This document shows, one piece after another, positions 7,397-13,588 of a stretch of 19,396 nucleotides of DNA (its first letter is position 1; every line of letters starts with the position of its first letter). The notes under the pieces were generated by a model. The model ran no database searches, was not told where the DNA came from, and saw only the letters and a program-made list of their open reading frames with translations. The stretch lies in NCBI GenBank assembly GCA_003171235.1, contig PMYM01000150.1:1978-21373 (forward strand). The letters are read 5' to 3'. A program made the position numbers and the translations under genes. This DNA is from Phycisphaerales bacterium (GTDB lineage: Bacteria; Planctomycetota; Phycisphaerae; SM23-33).

Positions 7397-7851
7397 GGCG
7401 CCATTCCAGGCCGGGATGGAAATCCCGGCAATACGCCATGATCTACCTATGGGTTGAGAAGCCATCCGCTGATCGGCTTCATGAAAGGCTCTGCCTGGCG
7501 ATGAATCGGTTGGCCGGCTGGACTCCCCGTGTCGGAAGGCCGGGAGAGGTTGAATTTGAAGCGATGGATCGCCCTGCGAGCGCCCAGCCAATGCCGGCAT
7601 CGCCAGCGTGAACCTGCCATGACGGCTCGCACGGGGATGGCTTTTCCAACTACTCGGGCGGACCGGGGTGCCGGGGCTGCCGCCCCGGCCTGGAATGGCG
7701 CGTCGGCCTGTTTCCCGATGTCGGCGATCTTCTGTTGCGTGCCGGCCACCTGGGCGGCGTAGCGCGAAAGCTCCTGCTGGGCGGATTGCAGGCCCTTCTC
7801 CAACGGTTTATCGTCGGCGAAGAGCTCGACGTACGCCCGGCCGGCAACACA
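7397..7851. repeat. Direct repeat copy B
   Basis: Second copy of the ~450-bp unit, with both inverted ends: GGCGCCATTCCAGGCCGGG (7397-7415) and CCCGGCCTGGAATGGCGC (7684-7701), a perfect 18-bp match in inverse orientation. The ends are about 305 bp apart, as in copy A. Differences from copy A are scattered substitutions and small indels. The right boundary (about 7851) falls a few codons inside the tape-measure start, so the start codon is lost. Confidence 0.8.
7447..7851 (-). pseudogene. Truncated tape-measure-like N-terminus, copy B (no start codon)
   Basis: The frame enters at 'AGRAYVELFADDKPLEKGL', preceded directly by valine, cysteine and a TAA stop. The GTG start and first residues seen in copies A and C are therefore replaced by sequence belonging to the radical SAM gene side. 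The tail keeps the same frame as copy C ('GKAIPVRAVM', 'FKFNLSRPSDTGSP', 'KPISGWLLN') and stops at 7447. Translation from this copy is unlikely. Confidence 0.65.
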
Positions 7852-7869
7852 TTATTCGGCCTCTCACGA

Positions 7870-7898
7870 TTGTTAAATCCCAGGGTATCTACTACGAT
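7870..7898 (+). promoter_or_regulatory. Possible sigma-70-type promoter of the radical SAM gene
   Basis: TTGTTA (7870-7875), a 17-bp spacer and TACGAT (7893-7898) match the -35 and -10 consensus at 4 of 6 positions each. They lie just past the end of repeat B and 16 bp before the ATG at 7914. This suggests the inserted gene carries its own promoter, but the match is weak. Confidence 0.3.
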
Positions 7899-7913
7899 TC
7901 TTGCAGGGCGACT

Positions 7914-9047
7914 ATGGAGCTCTTTTCACCCAACATTGAGGAAGGCCAGGCGCTTGCCCGGCGAGTTGAGCCGAAATATGCGCCGGCCTGGCGCGATAAG
8001 ACGCCCCAAGAGCAGGCCTCGCTTGCGATGTACTTTCTTCCCCATGGGTCGAAGAAGGCCCTCCTTGGCCCGACCCGGCCGCGGGTCATCAAGTGGTACT
8101 GCCCCTTTGCCAGCCAACGAAGCTTCCCCAGCGGCCACCGATATTCCATTAATGTTTACACGGGCTGCGCCCATTCATGCGAGTACTGCTACGCGGCCGC
8201 TTACGAGCCTTCCGGGCCGAGCGTGAAACGTGACTTTGCCAAGTTGCTCCGGACGGACCTTGACGATCTGGAGCGATTCAATGTGCCGCCCGCCCCGGTC
8301 CACCTGTCCAACAGCACCGATCCGTTCCAGCCGTTGGAGGCGACGGCGGGACATACACGGTTGGCTCTGCAAGAAGTTCTCAACCATCGCCGAAGATTCA
8401 CCAGCATAGTGGTCCTGACAAAGAGCCCGCGGCTGGCGGTCGAACTGGGTTGCGTTGATCTTTTCCTCAAACTGACAGATCGTGGCGATGGGCGGCAAGC
8501 ATTGTCCCCTTCTAGTCTCGCCCAGCCGGCATTTTGCGTTGAAGTCAGCTTGGCCTTTTGGCGTGAGGAAGCCCGGCAGGTCTATGATCCGGGTGCGCCG
8601 AGCGTCCAGGATCGCATGGATGGCATTAGGCGAATCCGCCAGGCGGGCGTTCCGGTAGTTCTGCGAATCGATCCTCTGTTCCCGCGCCTGCCGCTTTCGG
8701 ACAACACGCCTCCGGCGGCCTATCAGGACTTCGGGTTGCCCCAGCCGCAGACGCTCGATGATCTGGAACGTCTTGTCGCCTTTGCCCAAGAGGTGGGCGT
8801 CCATCACGTGGTGTTTTCGCCAGCCAAGATCGTCCAGCCGCGGATGCGGCCGCTTTCGCCAGTCATGCGGCGCATGCGCTCGATGTACGAATCGCTGGCC
8901 GCACCCGACGGGTTGGAGTTTCGTGGCGGAAGCTGGCGATTACCGCCGACCGTTCAGTCGGCCGTGACGGGGCCATTGCTGGACCTCTGCCGCCGCTACG
9001 GCGTTTCGGCCAAGTGCTGCAAGCAGAACCTCATCGAGACGCCATAG
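7914..9047 (+). CDS. SPL-like radical SAM protein
   Basis: The 377-aa protein has the radical SAM cluster motif CAHSCEYC (C85, C89, C92, CxxxCxxC), preceded by 'SINVYTG'. It is followed by 'HLSNSTDPFQPLEA', a strand/helix pattern of the TIM barrel, and 'CVEVSL' and 'LRIDPLFP' segments. This layout resembles the spore-photoproduct-lyase-like radical SAM families (SplB or PA0069/Rv2578c type) that act on DNA or unknown substrates. The substrate cannot be read from the sequence. The C-terminus has a Cys pair (SAKCCKQN). The start at 7914 is chosen because upstream sequence in frame belongs to repeat B. AGGG (7905-7908) is a weak ribosome-binding site. The gene sits alone between repeats B and C. 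Confidence 0.85.
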   Translation: MELFSPNIEEGQALARRVEPKYAPAWRDKTPQEQASLAMYFLPHGSKKALLGPTRPRVIKWYCPFASQRSFPSGHRYSINVYTGCAHSCEYCYAAAYEPSGPSVKRDFAKLLRTDLDDLERFNVPPAPVHLSNSTDPFQPLEATAGHTRLALQEVLNHRRRFTSIVVLTKSPRLAVELGCVDLFLKLTDRGDGRQALSPSSLAQPAFCVEVSLAFWREEARQVYDPGAPSVQDRMDGIRRIRQAGVPVVLRIDPLFPRLPLSDNTPPAAYQDFGLPQPQTLDDLERLVAFAQEVGVHHVVFSPAKIVQPRMRPLSPVMRRMRSMYESLAAPDGLEFRGGSWRLPPTVQSAVTGPLLDLCRRYGVSAKCCKQNLIETP

Positions 9048-9062
9048 CGGGCATGTGGCGCT

Positions 9063-9575
9063 TCAGTCAGGTAGGGCGAGCGGCTGTTGGGCCGCTCGCG
9101 CAATCCTGGTTTGCAGTGTTAACGGACCCATAGGCGATGCGCCAGGATCCGCCGGCAGATTGAGAAGCCATCCGCTGATCTCATTCGCGCAAGGTTCCAG
9201 TTGGCGATGAACCGATTGGCCGGCTGGACTCCCCGTGTCGGAAGCCCGGGAGAGGTTGAATTTGAAGCGATGGTTCGCCCTGTGAGCGCCCAGCCAACGC
9301 CGGCATCGCCAGCGTGAACCTTTCATGACGGCTCGCACGGGGATGGCTTTCCCAACTACTCGCCCAGACCGGAGTGCCGGGACTCCCGATCCGGCCTGGA
9401 ATGGCGCCTCGGCCTGCTTCTGGATGGCGGCGATCTTCTGCTGCGTGCCGGCCACCTGGGCGGCGTAGCGAGAGAGTTCCTTCTGGGCAGACTGCAGGCC
9501 ATTTTCCAGGGGCATATCGTCGTCGGAAAGCTCGACGTATGCCCGGCCGGCTCGGATGCCACTAGAGTTAGACAC
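9063..9575 (-). CDS. Tape-measure-like N-terminal fragment, copy C, intact short frame
   Basis: This is the only copy with a credible translation start: AGGAG, 6 nt, then GTG (9575). The 170-aa product has the tape-measure N-terminus ('SSGIRAGRAYVEL', then 'LQSAQKELSRYAAQVAGTQQKIA'; about residues 1-50). It continues with the shared tail in the copy B frame ('GKAIPVRAVM', 'FKFNLSR', 'ISGWLLN'), then a unique C-terminus. The tail is Arg- and Ser-rich and does not look like a folded domain. The gene may be a remnant, or a short expressed decoy or regulator. No tape-measure body (long helical region with a transmembrane segment) exists in the window. Confidence 0.5.
   Translation of the reverse strand: MSNSSGIRAGRAYVELSDDDMPLENGLQSAQKELSRYAAQVAGTQQKIAAIQKQAEAPFQAGSGVPALRSGRVVGKAIPVRAVMKGSRWRCRRWLGAHRANHRFKFNLSRASDTGSPAGQSVHRQLEPCANEISGWLLNLPADPGASPMGPLTLQTRIARAAQQPLALPD
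9076..9099. terminator. Hairpin after the radical SAM gene
   Basis: GCGAGCGGC (9076-9084), loop TGTTGG, GCCGCTCGC (9091-9099) give a perfect 9-bp stem 28 bp past the radical SAM stop codon. No T-run follows on either strand, so intrinsic termination is uncertain. The hairpin lies in the last codons of the copy C open frame on the other strand. Confidence 0.4.
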
Positions 9576-9576
9576 G
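9131..9576. repeat. Direct repeat copy C
   Basis: Third copy of the unit. It lacks the left inverted end: similarity starts near GATGCGCCAGGATCCGCC and the sequence to the left is unrelated. The right end TCCGGCCTGGAATGGCGCC (9390-9408) is present. A patch near 9180-9200 (TCATTCGCGCAAGGTTCCAG) differs strongly from A and B, while flanking sequence is nearly identical. Copy C is thus the most diverged one. Confidence 0.75.
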
Positions 9577-9595
9577 AAACACTCCTGAGGTACAC

Positions 9596-9624
9596 TTGAT
9601 CTTTCTGCTGCCTATGCAGAGAAT
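9596..9624 (+). promoter_or_regulatory. Possible promoter of the SUKH gene
   Basis: TTGATC (9596-9601), 17 bp, GAGAAT (9619-9624) match the consensus boxes at 4 of 6 positions each, 43 bp before the ATG. The evidence is weak but fits an acquired gene with its own promoter, since the neighbours are on the other strand. Confidence 0.22.
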
Positions 9625-9666
9625 CATCTTCGAACAGGGAACAACAACCTTCTGTGAGGCAAAATC

Positions 9667-10185
9667 ATGCTGTTGGACAAGCTAACCTCTTCACTACCGC
9701 CGCCAGCCAATCCCAAGGAAACAGGTTCAAACGCAGCCTGGGGAGAAGTCACCAAGCGATTTGGAGATGTTCTTCCCACAGACTACATGTTCTTTATCCA
9801 GCGATACGGAACCGGCGAAATCGGCGGTTGGCTTACTGTCCTCAATCCGTTTGCCGAAAACGCAAATCTGAACTTATTCATCTATGGTTTTCAGTTGCTT
9901 GCCGCTCTTCGCCAAATAAAAACAGAGTTTCCTAAGGACCTTCCATACCCGCTGTTTTATGAACCGTCCGGGTTGCTTCCTTGGGGCATATCTATTGATG
10001 GCGACATCTTCTGTTGGCGCACGGATGGACTTTCAGGCAACTGGCCAGTTGTGGTTATTGGGCGACATACTTCACCAGAAGAATTCCAAATGCCATTCTC
10101 TCAGTTCTTGCATGGTGTACTCACAAAGGAACTGAAGACCCTTGCTTGCCCAGAGGACCTGCCAAGAGTTTTCATTTCCCAATAG
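9667..10185 (+). CDS. SMI1/KNR4 (SUKH) family protein, probable immunity protein
   Basis: The 172-aa single-domain protein has the SUKH signature. W25 is followed by 'VTKRFGDVLPTDYMFFIQRYGTG' spacing (LPTDY 36-40, YGTGEI 47-52) and 'LNPFAENANLNL' (59-70), then a beta-rich half with 'WGISIDGDIFCWRTDG'. SUKH proteins are one of the largest immunity families of polymorphic toxin systems and bind diverse nuclease or deaminase toxins. No toxin lies beside it. GTGAGG (9654-9659) lies 7 nt before the ATG. The GC content is clearly lower than that of the surroundings, suggesting horizontal gain. It lies between repeat C and the intact holin-like gene, on the opposite strand to both phage-like neighbours. 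Confidence 0.9.
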   Translation: MLLDKLTSSLPPPANPKETGSNAAWGEVTKRFGDVLPTDYMFFIQRYGTGEIGGWLTVLNPFAENANLNLFIYGFQLLAALRQIKTEFPKDLPYPLFYEPSGLLPWGISIDGDIFCWRTDGLSGNWPVVVIGRHTSPEEFQMPFSQFLHGVLTKELKTLACPEDLPRVFISQ

Positions 10186-10214
10186 GTGAAGAAGATCTCC
10201 AGATGTTGCCACCT

Positions 10215-10421
10215 CTAAGCGGTGCCTTGTTCAGAGTTTTTCTGCACTTCGTTCGCCACGCCCGCCCGAATAAAGCAGGCCTGCGCCGCGGCCCACAGCG
10301 CTGCCAGCAGGGCCGTGGTGTTGATGTCGCCGTCGGCCCAGGCGACGACGGCCCCGAGCAAACCGATGGCGGCGGTGATGTAGGTCTTCTTGCCCTTGAG
10401 GAATTCGCGAAGCTTGTTCAT
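10215..10421 (-). CDS. Small holin-like membrane protein
   Basis: The 68-aa protein has a charged start (MNKLREFLKGKK) and two hydrophobic segments (about 13-29 and 35-52) with a short 'DGD' turn between them. A polar tail follows. This resembles small phage holins, which make inner-membrane lesions at lysis, though membrane proteins this short are hard to assign. The ATG at 10421 is preceded by GGAAGGAAGG on the minus strand. It is the last of four small genes transcribed leftward. A broken copy of its 3' half lies at 7216-7343. Confidence 0.75.
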   Translation of the reverse strand: MNKLREFLKGKKTYITAAIGLLGAVVAWADGDINTTALLAALWAAAQACFIRAGVANEVQKNSEQGTA

Positions 10422-10452
10422 GGGGTCTACCTTCCTTCCTTGTTTGTCGCGG

Positions 10453-10824
10453 TCAAAGACCCACCAGCGCCGCCAGCAGGGACAGGGCGATGGGGGCAAG
10501 CCGCAGCAGGATTTCGTTACGCAGGTCATCACGGACCTTGTTGTAGTTGGCCACGGCCTCCCAGCGGGCGGTGTTGGCCTTGACCTTGGCGATGAAGTCG
10601 GAGTCCGAGAGCCGCCCGTCCAGTTCGCTCACGGCGTCCAGATCGCCGGCCATAAGACGGCGGAGGTACTGCCAGGCGTCTTGGGCGGCCAGGTCGAAGA
10701 ACCGAGGGCCGTACTGGGCCAGCAGCGCGGTAGCGGCCGGGCGCTGGGGCTGCGGCACGCGGGCCAGCAGGTCGGCGGCCTTCTGCGCCAGCATGGCGGC
10801 GATGTCGGCGGGGATGGTTGTCAT
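10453..10824 (-). CDS. Small protein with C-terminal membrane segment, unknown
   Basis: The 123-aa product is helical in appearance, with a soluble N-terminal part and a hydrophobic C-terminus (about residues 107-123, 'LAPIALSLLAALVGL'), suggesting tail anchoring. GGAG lies 8 nt before the ATG. It lies 31 bp before the holin-like gene and downstream of the small lipoprotein gene, so it is probably co-transcribed with them. I do not recognise the family. Position in a lysis-like cassette is the only clue to function. Confidence 0.7.
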   Translation of the reverse strand: MTTIPADIAAMLAQKAADLLARVPQPQRPAATALLAQYGPRFFDLAAQDAWQYLRRLMAGDLDAVSELDGRLSDSDFIAKVKANTARWEAVANYNKVRDDLRNEILLRLAPIALSLLAALVGL

Positions 10825-10869
10825 GTCTGTTTCTCCGGGGTTGGATGTCCTGGGGGCGTCAAACGCGGC

Positions 10870-11175
10870 TTACTGGGCGGCCGGCTGGGTCGAGGGCGGC
10901 TGATAGCCCGGCTCGCCCGGCAGTTTGGGACCCCAGGAGAGGTCTTTGCGGGCCGAGCGGTCGAACCAGCGCCACTGAATGTAGTTCTCCTCCATGTACG
11001 CCTTGGCCCACCAGGGGATGGCCGGGTCGGCGGCGGCGCGGGTGTTGGCGTTGAAGGCATCCAGGGCCGAGTTGTCCAGGGCGGTGGCGGCGTCGCCGGT
11101 GATAGTGACATTGCCGCAGCCGGCCAGCAGCAGGCAGGTTGCCAGGACGAGGGAAAGGAACGAGAGCTTCTTCAT
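10870..11175 (-). CDS. Small lipoprotein in the phage-like operon
   Basis: The 101-aa product has a clear lipoprotein signal (MKKLSF, hydrophobic core, lipobox LLAGC with Cys20). A short mature part contains 'WWAKAYMEENYIQWRWF' and ends in a Pro-rich tail. AAAGGAG lies 6 nt before the ATG and fixes the start. It sits between the BhlA/UviB-like gene and the C-terminally anchored protein. A small lipoprotein next to holin-like genes could be an outer-membrane spanin subunit, but no matching inner-membrane spanin is evident. Homologous lipoproteins of unknown role cannot be excluded. Confidence 0.85.
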   Translation of the reverse strand: MKKLSFLSLVLATCLLLAGCGNVTITGDAATALDNSALDAFNANTRAAADPAIPWWAKAYMEENYIQWRWFDRSARKDLSWGPKLPGEPGYQPPSTQPAAQ

Positions 11176-11279
11176 TGCATACTCCTTTGCTGATCCACAA
11201 AAAGCGTCTTTAAGATTCCAAAGTCGGCCACCTCGGCCGGCTCGTTCTTTAGGGGTCCAACAGCAGGCAAAGGGCGAAT

Positions 11280-11549
11280 CTACTTGGCATGTCGTATCTC
11301 CTCTTTCAGGTCCGCCAGGGCCTGGCGGATGGAATTCTGGGTCTCGGTGATGCGGGCCAGGGCGGCGGTGTTGTGCTCGACCACCTGGATGAGGTTGGCC
11401 AGCCGCTGCTCGTCGCGCAGGATGCGGGCGTGGGCCTCGGAGAGCTGGTCTTCGCGCAGGCGGCTGGTGCGGCGCTCCCACAGCCACATGGCGCCCATGA
11501 CGCCGGCGGCGCCCAGGCTGGCCAGGTCGTTAATTACTCCGATCACCAT
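11280..11549 (-). CDS. BhlA/UviB-like small holin-type protein
   Basis: The 89-aa protein has an N-terminal transmembrane segment (about residues 3-24) followed by a charged coiled coil (about 30-87, 'LREDQLSEAHARILRDEQ'). This is the layout of BhlA/UviB-type phage and bacteriocin holins. GTGAGG precedes the ATG at the right distance. The stop is TAG. It heads the group of four small genes and is separated from the 345-aa gene upstream by a word-repeat element. Confidence 0.75.
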   Translation of the reverse strand: MVIGVINDLASLGAAGVMGAMWLWERRTSRLREDQLSEAHARILRDEQRLANLIQVVEHNTAALARITETQNSIRQALADLKEEIRHAK

Positions 11550-11586
11550 GACATTGCCTCACATGCCGGATGGATCCTTGAGCCAT

Positions 11587-11688
11587 TTTCGATTTGCGAT
11601 TTTCGATTTACGATTTGAGGAGCCAGAGGCAAATCACAGGTCAAGCCACTGGCTCAATCGCAAATCGGAAATCGTAAATCGCAAATCG
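11587..11688. repeat. Word-repeat inverted element E2
   Basis: The left arm (11587-11617) is four tandem heptamers CGATTTN. The right arm (11656-11688) is heptamers AATCGNA in the complementary sense. The core pairs GAGCCAGAGGC (11620-11630) with GCCACTGGCTC (11645-11655), 10 of 11 positions. The whole element can fold as one long hairpin. It lies between the 345-aa gene stop and the 89-aa gene start. Confidence 0.85.
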
Positions 11689-11690
11689 TT

Positions 11691-12728
11691 TCAGTTCGGC
11701 GGGCTCACAAGGTCGAATTCGACGATAGTCCTGGCGGAAACGGGGATACTGGTGTAGCCGATATCGGTGCGGCGGAGCAGGAAGTTTTGCCCCGCGCCGT
11801 CGATCATCGCCTGCAGCGCCGCGGCCACCCCCGTCCCCGTCAGCACGCCCGCCTGGCCGGCCAGCAGCGCCACCGACCCGATCGCCTCGGAATCATTCTG
11901 GCCACAACCGCCCGGGCTGGCCCAGGCGAGGGATTGTGCGGGCCGGTAACAATTCCAGGTCGGCGGGTCCGACAACAGGGCCATCGGCCGAAGGATGCGG
12001 CGAAGTTCCACGCTGCAGTCGTTCTGGGCGGTCAATTCGATCCGGCTGGCGGGGCGAGCTTCCACGCCGCTCAAACCCAGCGCCGGGGAATCGTCGGTGC
12101 GAGCGATTATGCAGCCGACGCTTCTTATCTCGGCGCTGCCGTTATTGGCGACGTATCCGCCGATCCAGGGCGTCTGCGGCGCCGTCGAAAACATGCCGCT
12201 GGTGAGGTAAAGCGGCAAGGTCCATCGCCCGCGGCGCAGCAACTCGGACGCTCTGCGCAGTTGGTTGACGTGGCAGGCGCGGATTGGCGTGACCCCGCCC
12301 CCCAGGGCGGGGTCGCTCCAGGATCCATCCTGGCCGATCTTTTCCAGCAGGGCCACCTGCCCGGCCTGCGGCTGGGTCAGCACGAGCACGGCGTTCTCGT
12401 CATCGTCGGCCAACGGCCAGAGCCATTCCATGCCGGCCGGGCTGGGAGGCTGCCCGCCCATGCCGCCCAGCGCCGGGCCGAGCAGGTCGGCAACCTGTGC
12501 CCGCAGATTCTCCAGCGGCGAAGGCAGCGCGCCGGCCAGCAGGGCGGCGCGGACATACGCGCCGGCGGCAATCTGAGCGGAGTAATCACGATCGGCCTGG
12601 TAGGTCAGCCGACGGCGCCGGTTCAGCGCCGAGGCCAATTCCGCCAGGTGGTCGTCTCGCACCCAATGCAGGCCGGCGACCAGGTCGCCCTGCTCGTCGG
12701 CGTCAGTCCATGTGGAGGTGTATGTCAT
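11691..12728 (-). CDS. Phage-like structural protein, unknown (345 aa)
   Basis: I do not recognise the family. The N-terminal ~60 residues ('GLHWVRDDHLAELASALNRR', then 'YSAQIAAGAYVRAALL') look like the start of phage tail-associated proteins that list coordinates or joints. The remainder is mixed alpha/beta without catalytic motifs, and no signal peptide or membrane segment is evident. No clear Shine-Dalgarno precedes the ATG. The gene is flanked on both sides by inverted word-repeat elements. Its place between a tail-hub-like gene and holin-like genes suggests a virion or tail accessory component. Confidence 0.7.
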   Translation of the reverse strand: MTYTSTWTDADEQGDLVAGLHWVRDDHLAELASALNRRRRLTYQADRDYSAQIAAGAYVRAALLAGALPSPLENLRAQVADLLGPALGGMGGQPPSPAGMEWLWPLADDDENAVLVLTQPQAGQVALLEKIGQDGSWSDPALGGGVTPIRACHVNQLRRASELLRRGRWTLPLYLTSGMFSTAPQTPWIGGYVANNGSAEIRSVGCIIARTDDSPALGLSGVEARPASRIELTAQNDCSVELRRILRPMALLSDPPTWNCYRPAQSLAWASPGGCGQNDSEAIGSVALLAGQAGVLTGTGVAAALQAMIDGAGQNFLLRRTDIGYTSIPVSARTIVEFDLVSPPN

Positions 12729-12793
12729 GAGTGAACTTTGGATTTCGGATTTTTGGTCTTGCGTTGCCTTCAGTAATGTTTGAGCAGTGTTTC

Positions 12794-12883
12794 AGAAAGT
12801 AGAGAGGAGAAAGTAGATCGCAGGAGAGCAGTTTCCGCCTTACAAGCGGGGCAATCCGCCATTTCAACTCTCTACTTTCTCCT
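12794..12883. repeat. Word-repeat inverted element E3 (AAAGTAG words)
   Basis: The left arm has AAAGTAG and AGAGGAG heptamers. AGGAGAAAGTAGA (12805-12817) is perfectly inverted as TCTACTTTCTCCT (12871-12883). The core holds smaller stems (CCGC..GCGG, GCGG..CCGC). It has the same plan as the other elements but unrelated words and core. It lies in the 182-bp gap between the 185-aa and 345-aa genes. Confidence 0.75.
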
Positions 12884-12910
12884 GCTCCAGCCGCGTGCAA
12901 TCTTTGTTGC

Positions 12911-13468
12911 TTAGTCCAGGTACTTGGCATACGCGGGATGGTGGAAGACGTACCGCAGCGTCGGGGGCGAGGCGGTGTCCTTGATGCCCGTGGCCAGGAT
13001 CACCGTGCCCACATCCACCGCCGCTCCCGGCCCCAGCGACAGTTCCGCCAGGTTTGTCGCCGGCATGTCGATGGCGCCGGGGGCGTCGGTAACCTGCCCC
13101 TGGGCCGTCAACTGCTGCTCGCGCACCAGGTACTGGCCCGAGCCGGCGGCGCTGATGACCTTGGCGCAGAACATGGACGAACCCGCCTGGCCGATGAACA
13201 CCACCCACCAGCCCCCGACGTCGATGGCCAGGGCGTCGGTCCCGGCGGCCACCAGGCCGGCGGCATCGGCCGGTTCGGCCAGGTTGGTTACCGTCAGCTC
13301 CTCCTGGCCGGCCAGTTCCGTCTGCCCGGAATCGTCCAGTTCGATTGGCCGGGCGATATAGCGGTTGCCGCCGGCAAGGGACATAATGCGCACCAGTTGG
13401 GCGCCGGCCTGGGCAGAGACCTGGTTCCATCGCTCCAGGGCGTCATAATGTCGCAGCAAGCTCTCCAT
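12911..13468 (-). CDS. Phage-like protein, unknown (185 aa)
   Basis: The product opens with a short helix ('LLRHYDALERWNQVSAQAG') and continues as a beta-rich domain with a Gly/Ala-rich centre ('VGGWWVVFIGQAG'). There is no signal peptide or membrane helix. I do not recognise the family; similar short helix-plus-beta proteins occur among tail accessory proteins. AGGAG lies 6 nt before the ATG. It follows the 569-aa gene in transcription order across a repeat-bearing gap of about 120 bp. Confidence 0.75.
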   Translation of the reverse strand: MESLLRHYDALERWNQVSAQAGAQLVRIMSLAGGNRYIARPIELDDSGQTELAGQEELTVTNLAEPADAAGLVAAGTDALAIDVGGWWVVFIGQAGSSMFCAKVISAAGSGQYLVREQQLTAQGQVTDAPGAIDMPATNLAELSLGPGAAVDVGTVILATGIKDTASPPTLRYVFHHPAYAKYLD

Positions 13469-13483
13469 ACGTTCTCCTGTAAG

Positions 13484-13585
13484 ATTTCAAATCTGGGAAG
13501 TTCAGATTTCAAATTGGGGGAGCCAAGGCATATGGTTGGCCGTTCGTCTTTTCAATTTGCAATTCCCCAATTTGAAATTCGCAAT
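13484..13585. repeat. Word-repeat inverted element E4
   Basis: The left arm (13484-13518) uses TTTCAAATCTGGGAA-type words like E1. The right arm (13551-13585) has the complementary TTTGAAATT and AATTCCCC words. The core GGAGCCAAGGCA (13519-13530) is identical to the first 12 nt of the E1 core. It fills the gap between the 569-aa and 185-aa genes. Confidence 0.85.
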
Positions 13586-13588
13586 GTG

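Noticed and set aside
7668..7913. Extended N-terminus of the radical SAM gene (82 extra residues)
   Set aside because: This sequence belongs to repeat B in another frame and is Arg/Pro-rich. The ATG at 7914 is followed by a sensible protein start.
6082..10185. Integron cassette array
   Set aside because: Repeats are ~450 bp, contain coding sequence and lack attC-like boxes. No tyrosine integrase is present. Only the general analogy of repeated sites with cargo holds.
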